Shown: positions 54,490-64,000 of the stretch, in pieces
Layout: every line of letters starts with the position of its first letter
How positions within the stretch are numbered: position 1 is the first letter of the stretch
The notes under the pieces: model-generated
The model's database searches: none
Told to the model about the DNA's origin: nothing
The model's input: only the letters and a program-made list of their open reading frames with translations
Made by a program: the position numbers and the translations under genes
NCBI GenBank assembly: GCA_021186555.1
Contig: JAJKFL010000013.1
Coordinates: forward strand, 34,252,743-34,316,742
Direction of reading: 5' to 3'
Length of the DNA stretch: 64,000 nucleotides
DNA from: Reticulitermes speratus
Lineage: Eukaryota; Arthropoda; Insecta; Blattodea; Rhinotermitidae

Positions 54490-55345
54490 GGGTTTATTAG
54501 GCCGCCATCCCTGCCTCTGTAACCTTACAGTATTCCCGTCCTAATGGCTTGGATCGTGAAGATGAGCACAATAAGTTTCCTCTGTAAGTATTAACATCGA
54601 CTTAAAAATTACAGGCCGTCACACCAGACCTGGCCTTTTATATCATCTGTTTAGCGGAGTTTCTCAGTCTATGTAAGAAATTATTTGTGTTAATTGATTT
54701 TTGAAAGCACCCTGGTTTGAAGTCCTATATACTCTGCTATTTGAACATGTGGTAAAATTAAAATTGAAATTAAATGTGGTAAAATGTAATTGCAGATCTC
54801 ACTTGTAAGTGGAAATGATTGCTTTGTGTTAAATTATTACGTTCTTTACATAGTGTCCTGTAGCATAACCATATAAAAGTTATATGAAATGGAATTTCTG
54901 GGAAGCCAGCGTTACTGAGTGCTGCATGCGGCGTTTGAAAATTCAGTATTCACGTCTTTTTCATGCGTACCTTTTGTCATTCTAACAAGCTGCGTGGAGG
55001 AGAGTCCGCTGGTAGTCTATGTCTCGAGTCAGATCAATCCAATCTGCGTTCTCCCATTATGTTTCTTTAAGACACATTTTTATATAATTCTCGCACCTAC
55101 GCCTACGTTTTCAAATTGCTGTCCTGTTGGGTTTTCCTTAAAAAAAGGCTTTATGAATTTCTCTTCCCTCCGACGCTCACTGCGTGCCCCACCTAGCTCA
55201 TCCTCCTCTCTACCTTCGCCTTTGTAAAGGCTGCCTTACGTAACACTGTCTTCAGTTCGTTACAATCATGAGTTGCAGATATCTACTAGCTGCCGTAGCA
55301 AGATTGGCGTTTATACTGCTTTTCGCTCGGGGAATTGAAGCTTCA
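54490..55345. other. Intronic DNA, nothing recognised
   Basis: No repeat or coding signal is identified. Confidence 0.45.
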
Positions 55346-55349
55346 AATT

Positions 55350-55570
55350 CATGCAAGTAATGTTTAAAAATGTACTTTATACGTCACTGAAAACGCTGTT
55401 TCCATTATGAAGACCAACTCTTTAATGCTGTACATGGAAGAAATCATAAATTATTTTGAGAATCGCGTCACACGAAAGACGTCAATACGCCGTGTAAGAA
55501 AAATTTAAGAGTTTTTTTTTTAATGTTGCTGGTGGTGCATACAGTAGACACCACTGTGAAGGTTTATCAG
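55350..55570 (+). repeat. D-repeat copy
   Basis: AACGCTGTTTCCATTATGAA then GACCAACTCTTTAATGCTGT, a TTGAGAATCGCGTCACACGA block, ACGCCGTGTAAGAAAAATTT, and the hairpin region GGTGGTGCATACAGTAGACA then CCACTGTGAAGG. Confidence 0.7.
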
Positions 55571-55574
55571 TATT

Positions 55575-57110
55575 CACAAAGTGTTATGAAGCTGATCAAG
55601 TCAAAGATGACAAAATGGGTGGGGCGTGTAGCACGTGGGTTTGTTGATGAGCATTACATGAAAAATTTCAGTAGGTGAATCGGGAGAAGGGACCATATTG
55701 AGGTCTGAGAGTGGATGGTAGGGTAATAACCGAGTGCATATGGAACTATAAATTTGAGGTTGAGTGTTGGACTAAATTATTTGTGGGGTCAAATGGCGGA
55801 CTGTTGTGATCAGTCATGAATCTTCCGGCGCTTGAACAGTTTGCACCGCTGTCTTATCCACGGAAGTAGATGTTTGGTGGTGATTCATTTCCTTATATGG
55901 CTCAAGGTGGGGTTGCACATGAAAGCGAAGCTCGCGAGAGTCGCTCTCAGCTGCTCTCGAGAGTCGAATTTTGAAAGTCATGGTAACTAACTGAGAGTCG
56001 GTTTGAGAGCGCTTCCTTTGTCTGTGTAAATTAGCGTTTTCTTTCAGCTGTGCTCTCAACTAGACCAGAAAAATCGGTATAGCTGTGGGTAGCCTGCGAG
56101 CAGCTACATGAATGGCGATTCGGAAGGTGTCGACAAAGGAAGAAACGACGAAGTTCATATGTTGCAATGACTGAAGGTGTGGGAGAGCAGACACATACGT
56201 TATAAAGATCGTGAGAAAAAAAGTGTTTGCTTTCAAAAGGTGAGGCATTAAACACTACTTTGAAGTACATCGAAAAATTCAGAACCTTCGAAATCAATTT
56301 ATTGTATTGTGCTGCATATACTTTACCGTCTTTGTGTGACAGAGATCGGTGAATTGTAAATTGATTGCATTATGTATGTGAACCTGCAAACTGTCTTACC
56401 AAGCAAATTTGCCAGAACAATAAGAATACTGACTTGTAACGTAAATTTTTGACAATGGTTGTACATGAGTAATATCACGAACATTCACAAGGACTTTTTC
56501 CATTGTCACCTCGCCGTTCAATCTGCATATTGCAACATGTGTTCGAACCCGATTCATCTCATTGGATGGTCGTTGCATATACTAATCAGCAGAATAACTT
56601 TTCGTCCATGGACAGAGGTCACATGGAGTGAGTCTGAGTATGAAAAATATCTGCTTTAAATATACGAGGAATTAATGTGGTTGCCATGACAACAGAGTCG
56701 AATCGCTTGACGACAATCGATTTGTTATGGGTAACGTCTGACTTACGTATTGGGACAGTGGTCACTGACTCACAGAGATTTATCGAACAGCCAATCACGG
56801 CTCTTCAATAAGAATAGTGACGTCAGGAAGATAAACCTATCAGGACGTCGTATTTCAGTTTCTCATTAATATTGCATCTGTCTCTCTTCATGTTAATGCC
56901 GTACGTTAAATAATTTATATTGGGTTCAAATGCCCGGGGGCTGTACCTCTGGCTTCGTACGGAAGGTGTGCTGGTTATCTCAGCTACTTTTGTAAGGGCC
57001 GGCTTTTGATTTTGTTCCACACTAGAAGCGTTCTTTCCACAAAGTACATGAAACGACGGCGTAGTAACGAGGTCCTGTCCGTCCGTCCGCCTGTGTGTTT
57101 AATTTACGAA
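55575..57110. other. Intronic DNA with a GAGAGTCG-rich palindromic block
   Basis: 55912-56015 repeats GAGAGTCG and its complement several times (GCGAGAGTCGCTCTCAGC, then CTCTCGAGAGTCG and TGAGAGTCGG). It is preceded by GGGGTTGCACATGAAAGCG, which resembles an end of a PIF/Harbinger-like element. The second end was not found. Confidence 0.4.
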
Positions 57111-57117
57111 ACTTCTC

Positions 57118-57275
57118 AAGGTATACCGGGTCTTTCCCGGGGATAAAGCGGCCGGGACGTGGTTCTGACCACCCATCCCCTTCTAGCGCCGAGGTTGCTA
57201 GTGGGTTGGAGCTATATCTCCGCCTCTCCTCTGTGTCTGCCTAGGCATGTCATGGGGTGACATTTACCTTTACTG
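57118..57275 (+). repeat. SINE-A 3' half
   Basis: It starts abruptly at GGTATACCGGGTCTTTCCCG, keeps GATAAAGCGGCCGGGACGTG and CTTCTAGCGCCGAGG, and ends CATTTACCTTTACTG. It is a 5'-truncated insertion or cut by the preceding repeat. Confidence 0.82.
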
Positions 57276-57279
57276 AACG

Positions 57280-58295
57280 TGTACACTCGATATAAGATTT
57301 TGAGTTCTTAAAGCGGTAAAAGTTAATATTGCGCTATTTGTATGGTTCAAACTTCCAGATGGAAGTCCGTGCCATTGGTGAGTCGGCAGCTGTACAATTC
57401 CGATTACATTTGGTACTGGAAAACAGTATTTAACCGTTTAAAAAGCACATTGGGTGTTTTATGAAAAAGAATACACAGATCGTCTTTCACAACTCAAATC
57501 TGTATAATTAATCGTCACTTAGTACAACATGTTTAGGCCTTCATAGCGGACATTATCAGGTACTACAAAAAACATCTTGAGGAAAAATACTAGTGTACAA
57601 ACATCAGGTCGAAAGTGAAATTAGATCTGATTGTTTACAAGAAACATTCAAATTAAAGTGCCGAGTTTCCAAAACGATACATGTTGTAAAGTAGCCAAAA
57701 CTTGTATGAAATATTTTATTAAAAAATATATTGCAAACAAATATGGCCAATACTTTGAAACGTTTCTAAATTTTATAAAATTTGATTTTCCGTTTTTTAC
57801 GTACTTTTATGTATATTCTATGAAGCCGTTCCCGTATATCGATTTCTGTGCTTCTCTTTAAATTTCTGAAAATTTAAAAATCAACACTTAAAAGTGCCTT
57901 TTGTGGAACAGTGCTACTGTTTCAGTTTTTTAAACTTTGTTAACCGACCAGTATTTTTAATAAAGACGCAGTGTGTTTACCGTGATGTAGAGGAATTGAA
58001 ATTTTGAATATTATATAGATATACTTAAAGCACTAAAGAGCAAATTTCGACCCAGTTCAGTGGAGTGTGAAAATCAGCCCTAGTCAATTTTTTTCAGAGA
58101 CGTAACTTCCTTCATGTTGAACAATTTTTGTCTTTCTCCCTTTCCTTTCATTACACATTCAGGACAGTAACTCAACAAATTCTGGTTGTCACCATGACTA
58201 TTATTTTACGTCGTCATCGTCGTCATACACGTCGTGTATGCTTGCTAAACTCGGGCACTAGTGTCCTGTGGTGTTTAAGGTATATAAAGACGTCA
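57280..58295. other. Intronic DNA, one fold-back-type motif
   Basis: ACAACATGTTTAGGCCTTCA then TAGCGGACATTATCAGG at 57523-57560 belongs to the TTTCG / CATCATCAGG motif set. Nothing else is recognised. Confidence 0.45.
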
Positions 58296-58299
58296 AGTC

Positions 58300-58470
58300 G
58301 CGACTCAGGAACTATCTTACTGACGTTTTTCGCGGTATTTCTCAGTCCATGCAGGCAAAGTGATGCGGTCGTGCGTCAAATTAGGCCACGATCACTTCCT
58401 TTCACATCCTTTCCTATTCATTATTCACTGATCATCTTACCATCCGACGCTATGTAATCTGAATTACTGA
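58300..58470 (+). repeat. Dispersed repeat of unknown type (second copy)
   Basis: TTCTCAGTCCATGCAGGCAA, AATTAGGCCACGATCACTTC, then CATCTTACCATCCGACGCTA. Matches the 18330 copy in order. Confidence 0.45.
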
Positions 58471-58479
58471 TAACCGTCA

Positions 58480-58970
58480 AATTAACAATAGATATCTGTA
58501 ATTAATTGTATGCAACTACAATGCTCTTGCCTAGAGTCAGAAACTGTTACTGCCGGCAGTCATATCAACTGGTTTTTATACACAGGACAGACCTTTCTGC
58601 ATTTCACACTTATAATCCATCATCGCCGCAACACCGGTCACGAGCCTGGATCCTCGGCCTGGCAAACCCATTGTTTCATACTTTGCAACAACAAACAAGC
58701 CTGTGAAACGAGGGGACAAGACTATCGACATTTCAATCTTTGCGGCAGACTGCGTTTTGAAAGTACCGGTTTCGGATTGGTGACCACTTTCAGGGTTGCA
58801 CAGTATGAGACGTTGACAGGGATCCATCAACTGGTGTGTCAATAGAATGCATGCCTCAGCACTGTGGGAACATTTTTATGAAACGATGACTATTTCTGCT
58901 AGAACAATCTCCTAGCGGAGTTCATTTGACGAGCCTTGTAGATTTCTGGAAAATTTTGTTAAAAAAAGGT
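58480..58970. other. Intronic DNA, nothing recognised
   Basis: Overlapping open frames on both strands at 58510-58845 show no motif. Confidence 0.45.
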
Positions 58971-58974
58971 AAAA

Positions 58975-59240
58975 TTTTCACATACATGCCATGAAGGCGT
59001 AGAGGGGAAGCAGAGATATATCTCCACTCAGTCTTGGCGCTAGTTGAAGTTTTGAGTGGTCAACGTCACACTTAGTCCTCTGCCCCCGAAAAGAATTCCG
59101 GTATCCGTTGAAGTGGAGGCTGGGTGGGCCTCAGAGTCCATCTGGAGGTGTTTGAAGATGAGAAAATCTCCGACCTGGATTCAACTCCGGCTCCTCCAGC
59201 CCGTGTCTTAGTCGCTATACCGACTGCTCTACCCCGGCTC
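58975..59240 (-). repeat. SINE-A copy
   Basis: Reverse orientation: tail AAAAAGGTAAAATTTTCACA at left, CATGAAGGCGTAGAGGGG, GGCGCTAGTTGAAGTT, GGAGGCTGGGTGGGCC, then the head GTCGCTATACCGACTGCTCT then ACCCCGGC at the right end. Confidence 0.82.
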
Positions 59241-59299
59241 CGAAGTTTAAGTTTTATGTTAGCGCTTGCTCGTAGTTACTGGTGTGAAAGCCGAGACAT

Positions 59300-59400
59300 T
59301 AGAATTTTGCTGTGAAGATAGACGCAGTATGTTCCTCCGAAAGTAGATAACTGCCTAGAAGACTGTCCTGTGCACTAATCCAGAGGAGAGTAATGCATTC
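59300..59400 (+). repeat. MEAA repeat core
   Basis: GACGCAGTATGTTCCTCCGA then AAGTAGATAACTGCCTAG and GACTGTCCTGTGCAC. Confidence 0.5.
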
Positions 59401-59409
59401 CAGAAGCTG

Positions 59410-60490
59410 CCACGCAGTCTGAAACCCACGCAGTCTCACTGTGTGTCGTGCCAGCTCTGTAGTCAGGTGATGGATATCATTGTACGCTGCATTTGTTGTA
59501 TTTCCGCTGTGACGAATTAGTTCACATACGTGATTGTGACATTTGATGGCATGGGAATCCCCAGGAGACAACCGCGTGTCCGCTGCAATTACTTCTGATT
59601 GTCCATATGTGGTCAAGCGGCAGTATTGCCGCATTTCAATAAGTAACGTTATCTCTAAAACCAGCTATTAGCGTGGGAAATATTTCATAATTATACATCC
59701 AACACCAAACGACAGGTAATATGGGTAAGGTATTAAGCAGAAAACAGCGAACTTGCTTCAAGGGGTATTGTCTTCCTTGTCAAGCCGGTACGTGTCCAGC
59801 GATTCAAAATATTGTTTTTTTTTTGGAAAGAGGGGGGACACGGAGGTTCATGATCGTTTACACAACAGCCCGCAACTTGACATTATTCGCAGGGAGTTTA
59901 ATCCAGTCCATATCATCACACCTTACTTCTCGAAGGGCCATTTAATATTATCTTACCATATACGGTTTTTATCTAGGTGGAATTTTAACTCGCGACTTTC
60001 AATTCACTTTTTAAATAGGATAAAAGTAAGTTTATGAGAGCACCATAATGTATGTGTCTGCAATGTTTGAACCAGTCAGTTCGTTTCCACCGAAGTCATT
60101 CCCTTTGAGGCCGTACACTGCAATTTATTACAGTCAGTAATAGCAAAGTGGTGGACGCGCAAACTTTTGTGCGTTGGCAGCGACACTAGGGCCACTAACT
60201 TTTAGGTGCTGCGGTTATGCAGGAAAAGTATAAACTTCTGTTAAGGTAATATTCTGATAGGATTTAAAACAACAAGATGGCCGTTATGCGAAGAACAAGC
60301 TTCAGCGTGATGGCGATAACTAGTAAATTAGGTATGTGAAATTTGGTACGGAATAGATGGCAAACATATATACACAGTATGGAATATGAATTATTGTTTC
60401 TAAGTCAACAATTACCTTTCGATTTTGCAAAACATTGAGGTTTTATCCGACGGAATTTAACGCATGAAGGTTCTGTAAGTATTAAGTAAA
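59410..60490. other. Intronic DNA, nothing recognised
   Basis: No repeat or coding signal is identified. Confidence 0.45.
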
Positions 60491-60494
60491 GGTG

Positions 60495-60785
60495 AAAGTC
60501 AAGACGAAGGTAAATTTCACTCTTCTTGCCATGAAGGCGTAAGCGTTAGTGGTTGTACAGAGCCACCCATTCTTAAGCTCGAGGCGAAATGGGGTGGGTT
60601 TTTAGTTTCACGCTTCAGTCGCTTTTTCCCTGATGTAAGAGCCCCTTGTACCAATTGAATAGGAGGCTGAGTGGGCCCCAGAACCGGTCAGAAGGTTTTG
60701 GACAAATGAAAATCTCTTGCCTCTGCCTGGAATCGAACCACCATTCCTCGATCATCCATCCCATAGCTTAGTCACCGTAAGTTCT
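60495..60785 (-). repeat. SINE-A copy
   Basis: Reverse orientation: GGTAAATTTCACTCTTCTTG tail, GCCATGAAGGCGTAAG, ATTGAATAGGAGGCTGAGTG then GGCCCCAG, B-box complement GGAATCGAACCACC (60730), head up to GCTTAGTCACCG. Confidence 0.82.
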
Positions 60786-60789
60786 TTAC

Positions 60790-62890
60790 AAAAATAAAGT
60801 AATAATAATAATAATAAATGTTCATAACTAAAAATCTAGATTGATTAAAGGCAGGTTTGAATATTGTGCTATGAACGCCTTGGTTTTTATGTACTTGTGT
60901 TCCAGCATGCATGCTGTATGTCCTGCTCATCATGTTTTCTAGTGACTCTGAATATACGTATTAGGCGTATCTGTAACCGAGTAACTGTTTTCGCGTAAGC
61001 GTTTCGTAAGAAGCATCATTCTTACGATCCACCTACAGAGTTTCCAGACAAGCAATAATCACTTCAGTCTGTTCCTGAGGACCGAAAATTTAGCGGGAGT
61101 GATCCGTTGAGAAATGAAGTAGAGAGTCCAGTATATTAATCACAGGCCGTCACTGGGTGCATGTAAGCACCTGTCGTCTGAAAACTATGTTCGGTATGTT
61201 TTTCTAACTTGGATGAGAAATCCTTTCTGTTTTAGGTCTAATTCTCCGGCGACAATCCCGGGGCTCAATTAAGGGCGACTAGAGATAAATTAGCGAGGGC
61301 TTAACATCGGCTCTTATAAGCGGTGTGGGTGAACCTCCTCGCCTGCCGAATCTCGTGTCACCGTATTGATTTGAGCGGAGTCCTACTGAATTGTTAATTC
61401 AAAGTTCTCTCCCGTATATGAGCTAACAAATGAAAATCTTCATACATAATCTTGGCTTTGTGACTTAATTGGGTTTGTCTAATTTTAAAAGAATAATTTT
61501 CGATATGATGAGTGTGAAAATGGCGCGCGCAGGAAAGCGACCATGCCCCGCACTGGAGGAGGCCCCTTTCATGCTTTACAAAGTGTTAATTTGATTGTAA
61601 TATACACACATATATAAAATGTATCTATATACAGAAAAAATTTATACAGGTGTCTCCAGCATCAAAGACATAATTGGTTCGTTTTGAGACGGTCGCAATG
61701 CGAGTCGTCGTAAGTTGAACCGTTATTTCCCAATAGCTCTGTGTTACAAGTTGGGGTTCGTTCCTGAACAGTCATTTCATACCATGAAATAAGAGTTGGT
61801 CAAGAAAATAAATGCTATAAAATAAGGAACAAATACAAAGACATTCCATTCAATAAGTTCGTTTATTTTTACACCTCAGGAGAGGGGGTTTTACTGAAGA
61901 ACTTGTGATGGGGAAGGGTGCTGTGTTATCCGAAATATCAAAATTTAATTTTAGTACAAGAACAAGGGGAGGACTACACTGGGGGGGACTCGGCTGTATC
62001 TTGGGAGACTCATTTCAGACTTGGGGGGAGACTCAGTTGAAGCTATGGCTTTTCGGGGCCCTTTTGCATGCGCTGGTCATAGATACTAGTTTCATTCTTT
62101 ATTTTGCGTGTCCTTTTACTATGAGATAGGTTGTAAACCGGGAGGGGGGCGGTAATTCGGGGATCTGCTGTACGTGCTATAAAAAATGGTTATGCCATGA
62201 AATAAAACAGCAGCTGCAAAACTGAAAATCAGTACGCAGAGTCCTCTGAAATCTCAATAGGGGATTTCACACTTCCTATATCTAGCTATGATTTCCACAG
62301 ATAGCACTTCAGCTTATCCATTCTTACACACTACAGCCATTGAGGGACTCTTGGATACTAGGATTTCATTGAATATTCTGTGAAATTCAGAAGTTCCTGG
62401 AAGACGGCTTGACTGAATATGCGGTTCTAAATAGTGTCTAAAAATACAGGAATATGGTTGAGACTACAATACCGACTGAAGCAAAGTTTTTGGGTTCTAT
62501 GGACTGATATTGTTGAATTCCTTGAATTAGGAAAGTAGACTTTACGAATTTTGCTCGGGACTACTTGTTCTTGATGCTCTTTAGTCTTGGGGTTGATCCC
62601 CGATACGTAGCCGACAGCAGACGAGATCAGTCAGTTGGTCTGATTTGCCCCTCTGCTAGTTAATGAAGGTGGGATAAAGTCGAGCGTAGGCAGTGCCTCA
62701 TACTGGCCGGCAATCAGTGAATGGAAGGGAAGGGAAGGATCTGCTTGGAAGAAGAATTAATCCCACAGCTAAATTGAATGGACTGTATTCTCCTGATACC
62801 GCCATATCTCCAATCTAGAAACAGTGAGTATCCGCGAGAGACTTCTACCGCATTTGGCTGTACTATGTTCGAAAAAATTGCGATCTTAAA
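60790..62890. other. Intronic DNA, possible old DNA element
   Basis: 61690-61725 reads GGTCGCAATGCGAGTCGTCG then TAAGTTGAACCG. Together with CGTGCTATAAAAAATGG near 62175 this hints at a decayed pogo-like element. A G-rich stretch with GGGGGGACTC-like repeats is at 61965-62035. Nothing is certain. Confidence 0.35.
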
Positions 62891-62894
62891 CTTG

Positions 62895-63120
62895 TTAACT
62901 CTTTAGAGCACGTGGTTATTGCGTGTACCACTTGATTTAACGCTGAAAATCTTTCTGTTTTTCCCACACAATGTGTGTTATATGTATTTCATATGTTTCT
63001 CACATTAAAGAGCTATTCTTTTCCTAAATAACTTTAATCGGTTGAGTGAGTGCTTACTGCGAGGTATGAACTGAATTTTTATACATTATTTAGGTGAACT
63101 TCAGACTTTTACGTGTTTAT
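62895..63120 (-). repeat. D-repeat copy, near full length
   Basis: Reverse orientation: TTAACTCTTTAGAGCACGTG then the hairpin GTGGTTATTGCGTGTACCAC, TTTCCCACACAATGTGTG, TTTCTCACATTAAAGAGC, AACTTTAATCGGTTGAG, then GAGGTATGAACTGAATTTTT. Confidence 0.72.
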
Positions 63121-63196
63121 TTGCCTAGCACGGATTATCTGTCTTTGTTTCAAATGTAGACATTTATGAAACACCATCTATGCTGCATACCGCAAA

Positions 63197-63362
63197 TCTA
63201 CTACTACTACTACTACTACCACTACTACTATATCTACTACTACTACTATACTACTACTACTACTCTACTACTACTACTATACTACTACTACTACTAGTAC
63301 TACCGCCGCCGTCGCCGCCACCACCACAGACACTAATAATAATAATAATAATAATAATAATA
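63197..63362 (+). repeat. (CTA)n-(CCG/CCA)n-(AAT)n compound microsatellite
   Basis: Three trinucleotide blocks in series over about 165 bp. Confidence 0.95.
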
Positions 63363-63564
63363 TGCATGTTACGAACTTCGTTATGTAATTTTCTCCATTC
63401 TCTTATTTAATGTCTCCTTATTAGGCGCATTATTATTTGCAGAAATTGATTCTGATGCACTTTCAGCCTCTGTTCGCCTCTCAGAGTAAGGGACTAGTTA
63501 TTAATGGCACTAATTGCAAACCAGCCTCATACAAGAATATTACTGTCTTTTGGGACATGTAATT

Positions 63565-63760
63565 TATTACACAGTTAGGCCTGCCGCCGTTTCGAAATAA
63601 CGTGCTGCCTACACCTTCACTTTTCTGTCCTGAAGCTAGAGGCATTATATGCCACCGAAATGCTGTCTGTCTACGAAACTACATGGCGTCACATCTCAGA
63701 AAGGTCTAATTTTCTAACTTCCTGCTGTGAGAATCTCGCGTCACAATCACGCGTTTATCT
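63565..63760. repeat. MEAA repeat pair, inverted
   Basis: The left part (63590-63630, GCCGTTTCGAAATAACGTGC then TGCCTACACC) is the minus-strand core. From 63655 the plus strand reads EMLSVYETTWRHISERSNFL, then TSCCENLAS. This aligns well with the consensus ETLVxVYxTTRxxIPEDSxL and RRENLKS. Confidence 0.65.
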
Positions 63761-64000
63761 TAGCCTGCAAATTAGTAAGAACGAGCAGTGTCTTCGTTAC
63801 ACTAACCTGGGATCGAAAAGTGGACACATGTCTCCCACGTTCCGTTTTTTCAGCACTTGCTCAATCCCGGATGTGAACTCTGCGCCTCACAAGTACGTAT
63901 AATAATTCATTAATTTTCCTTCACGCTTCTTAATATATGCCATGACATTAGCTTTTACGTCTTATAATTTTATGCAAATCAGACGCTGGGAACGACCTGT

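Larger units (their letters stand above)
25439..64000 (+). other. Dok-7 intron 2 (at least 38.5 kb, runs off window)
   Basis: It starts GTATGTG at 25439 and is phase 1. No continuation of the PH domain (an exon of about 230 nt is expected from the vertebrate gene) was seen downstream. The contents are the repeats listed separately. If an exon 3 was missed, the intron would be shorter. Confidence 0.7.

Noticed and set aside
58750-58790. Another AG-ACTGCG site tested as exon 3
   Set aside because: It runs into a stop after about 12 codons and has no PH-domain similarity.

Overview
The window looks like a piece of a large, repeat-rich insect genome. The repeat types (tRNA-derived SINEs, 5'-truncated non-LTR retrotransposons, Tc1/mariner and pogo-like DNA elements, fold-back elements) and several recurrent repeat peptides that I know from termite and cockroach gene predictions suggest Blattodea or a related hemimetabolous order. 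That placement is an inference. There are no bacterial-type gene blocks, and nearly all open frames are short and non-coding.

The only host gene I can support is on the + strand: the 5' end of a Dok-7 (docking protein 7) gene. Coding exon 1 is 54 nt (2836-2889, 18 codons from ATG, donor GT). Coding exon 2 is 46 nt (25393-25438, polypyrimidine tract plus TAG acceptor, strong GTATGT donor). Together they encode the start of a PH domain, and their sizes and phases match what I remember of human DOK7. Intron 1 is therefore about 22.5 kb. Intron 2 runs past the window end (at least 38.5 kb), and I found no exon 3. A TCAGT initiator-like site with a DPE-like motif lies about 170 bp upstream of the ATG.

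Layout: 1-2660 is upstream DNA with old repeats and one long fold-back element. 2890-25392 (intron 1) is packed with SINE-A copies, a mariner remnant, a 5'-truncated LINE inside one arm of a fold-back repeat, other fold-back elements and LINE scraps. 25439-64000 (intron 2) holds a nearly complete but broken Tc1/mariner-type transposon with terminal inverted repeats (26458-28042), two copies of one pogo-like MITE in opposite orientations, a 22-bp tandem array (40386-40805), a 233-bp tandem duplication, a dispersed repeat with a 135-bp tandem unit, and many microsatellites.

Repeat names used below are local labels. SINE-A is the main tRNA-derived family, about 285 bp. SINE-B, SINE-C and SINE-G are other tRNA-headed families. 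D-repeat is a roughly 240-bp family with a GTGGTACAT...ACCAC hairpin near one end. The MEAA repeat has an ancestral reading frame that reads like MEAA-x-SSETLV...YQTTR...PED. C135 is the 135-bp unit repeat. No function of the repeats in Dok-7 regulation can be claimed from sequence alone.
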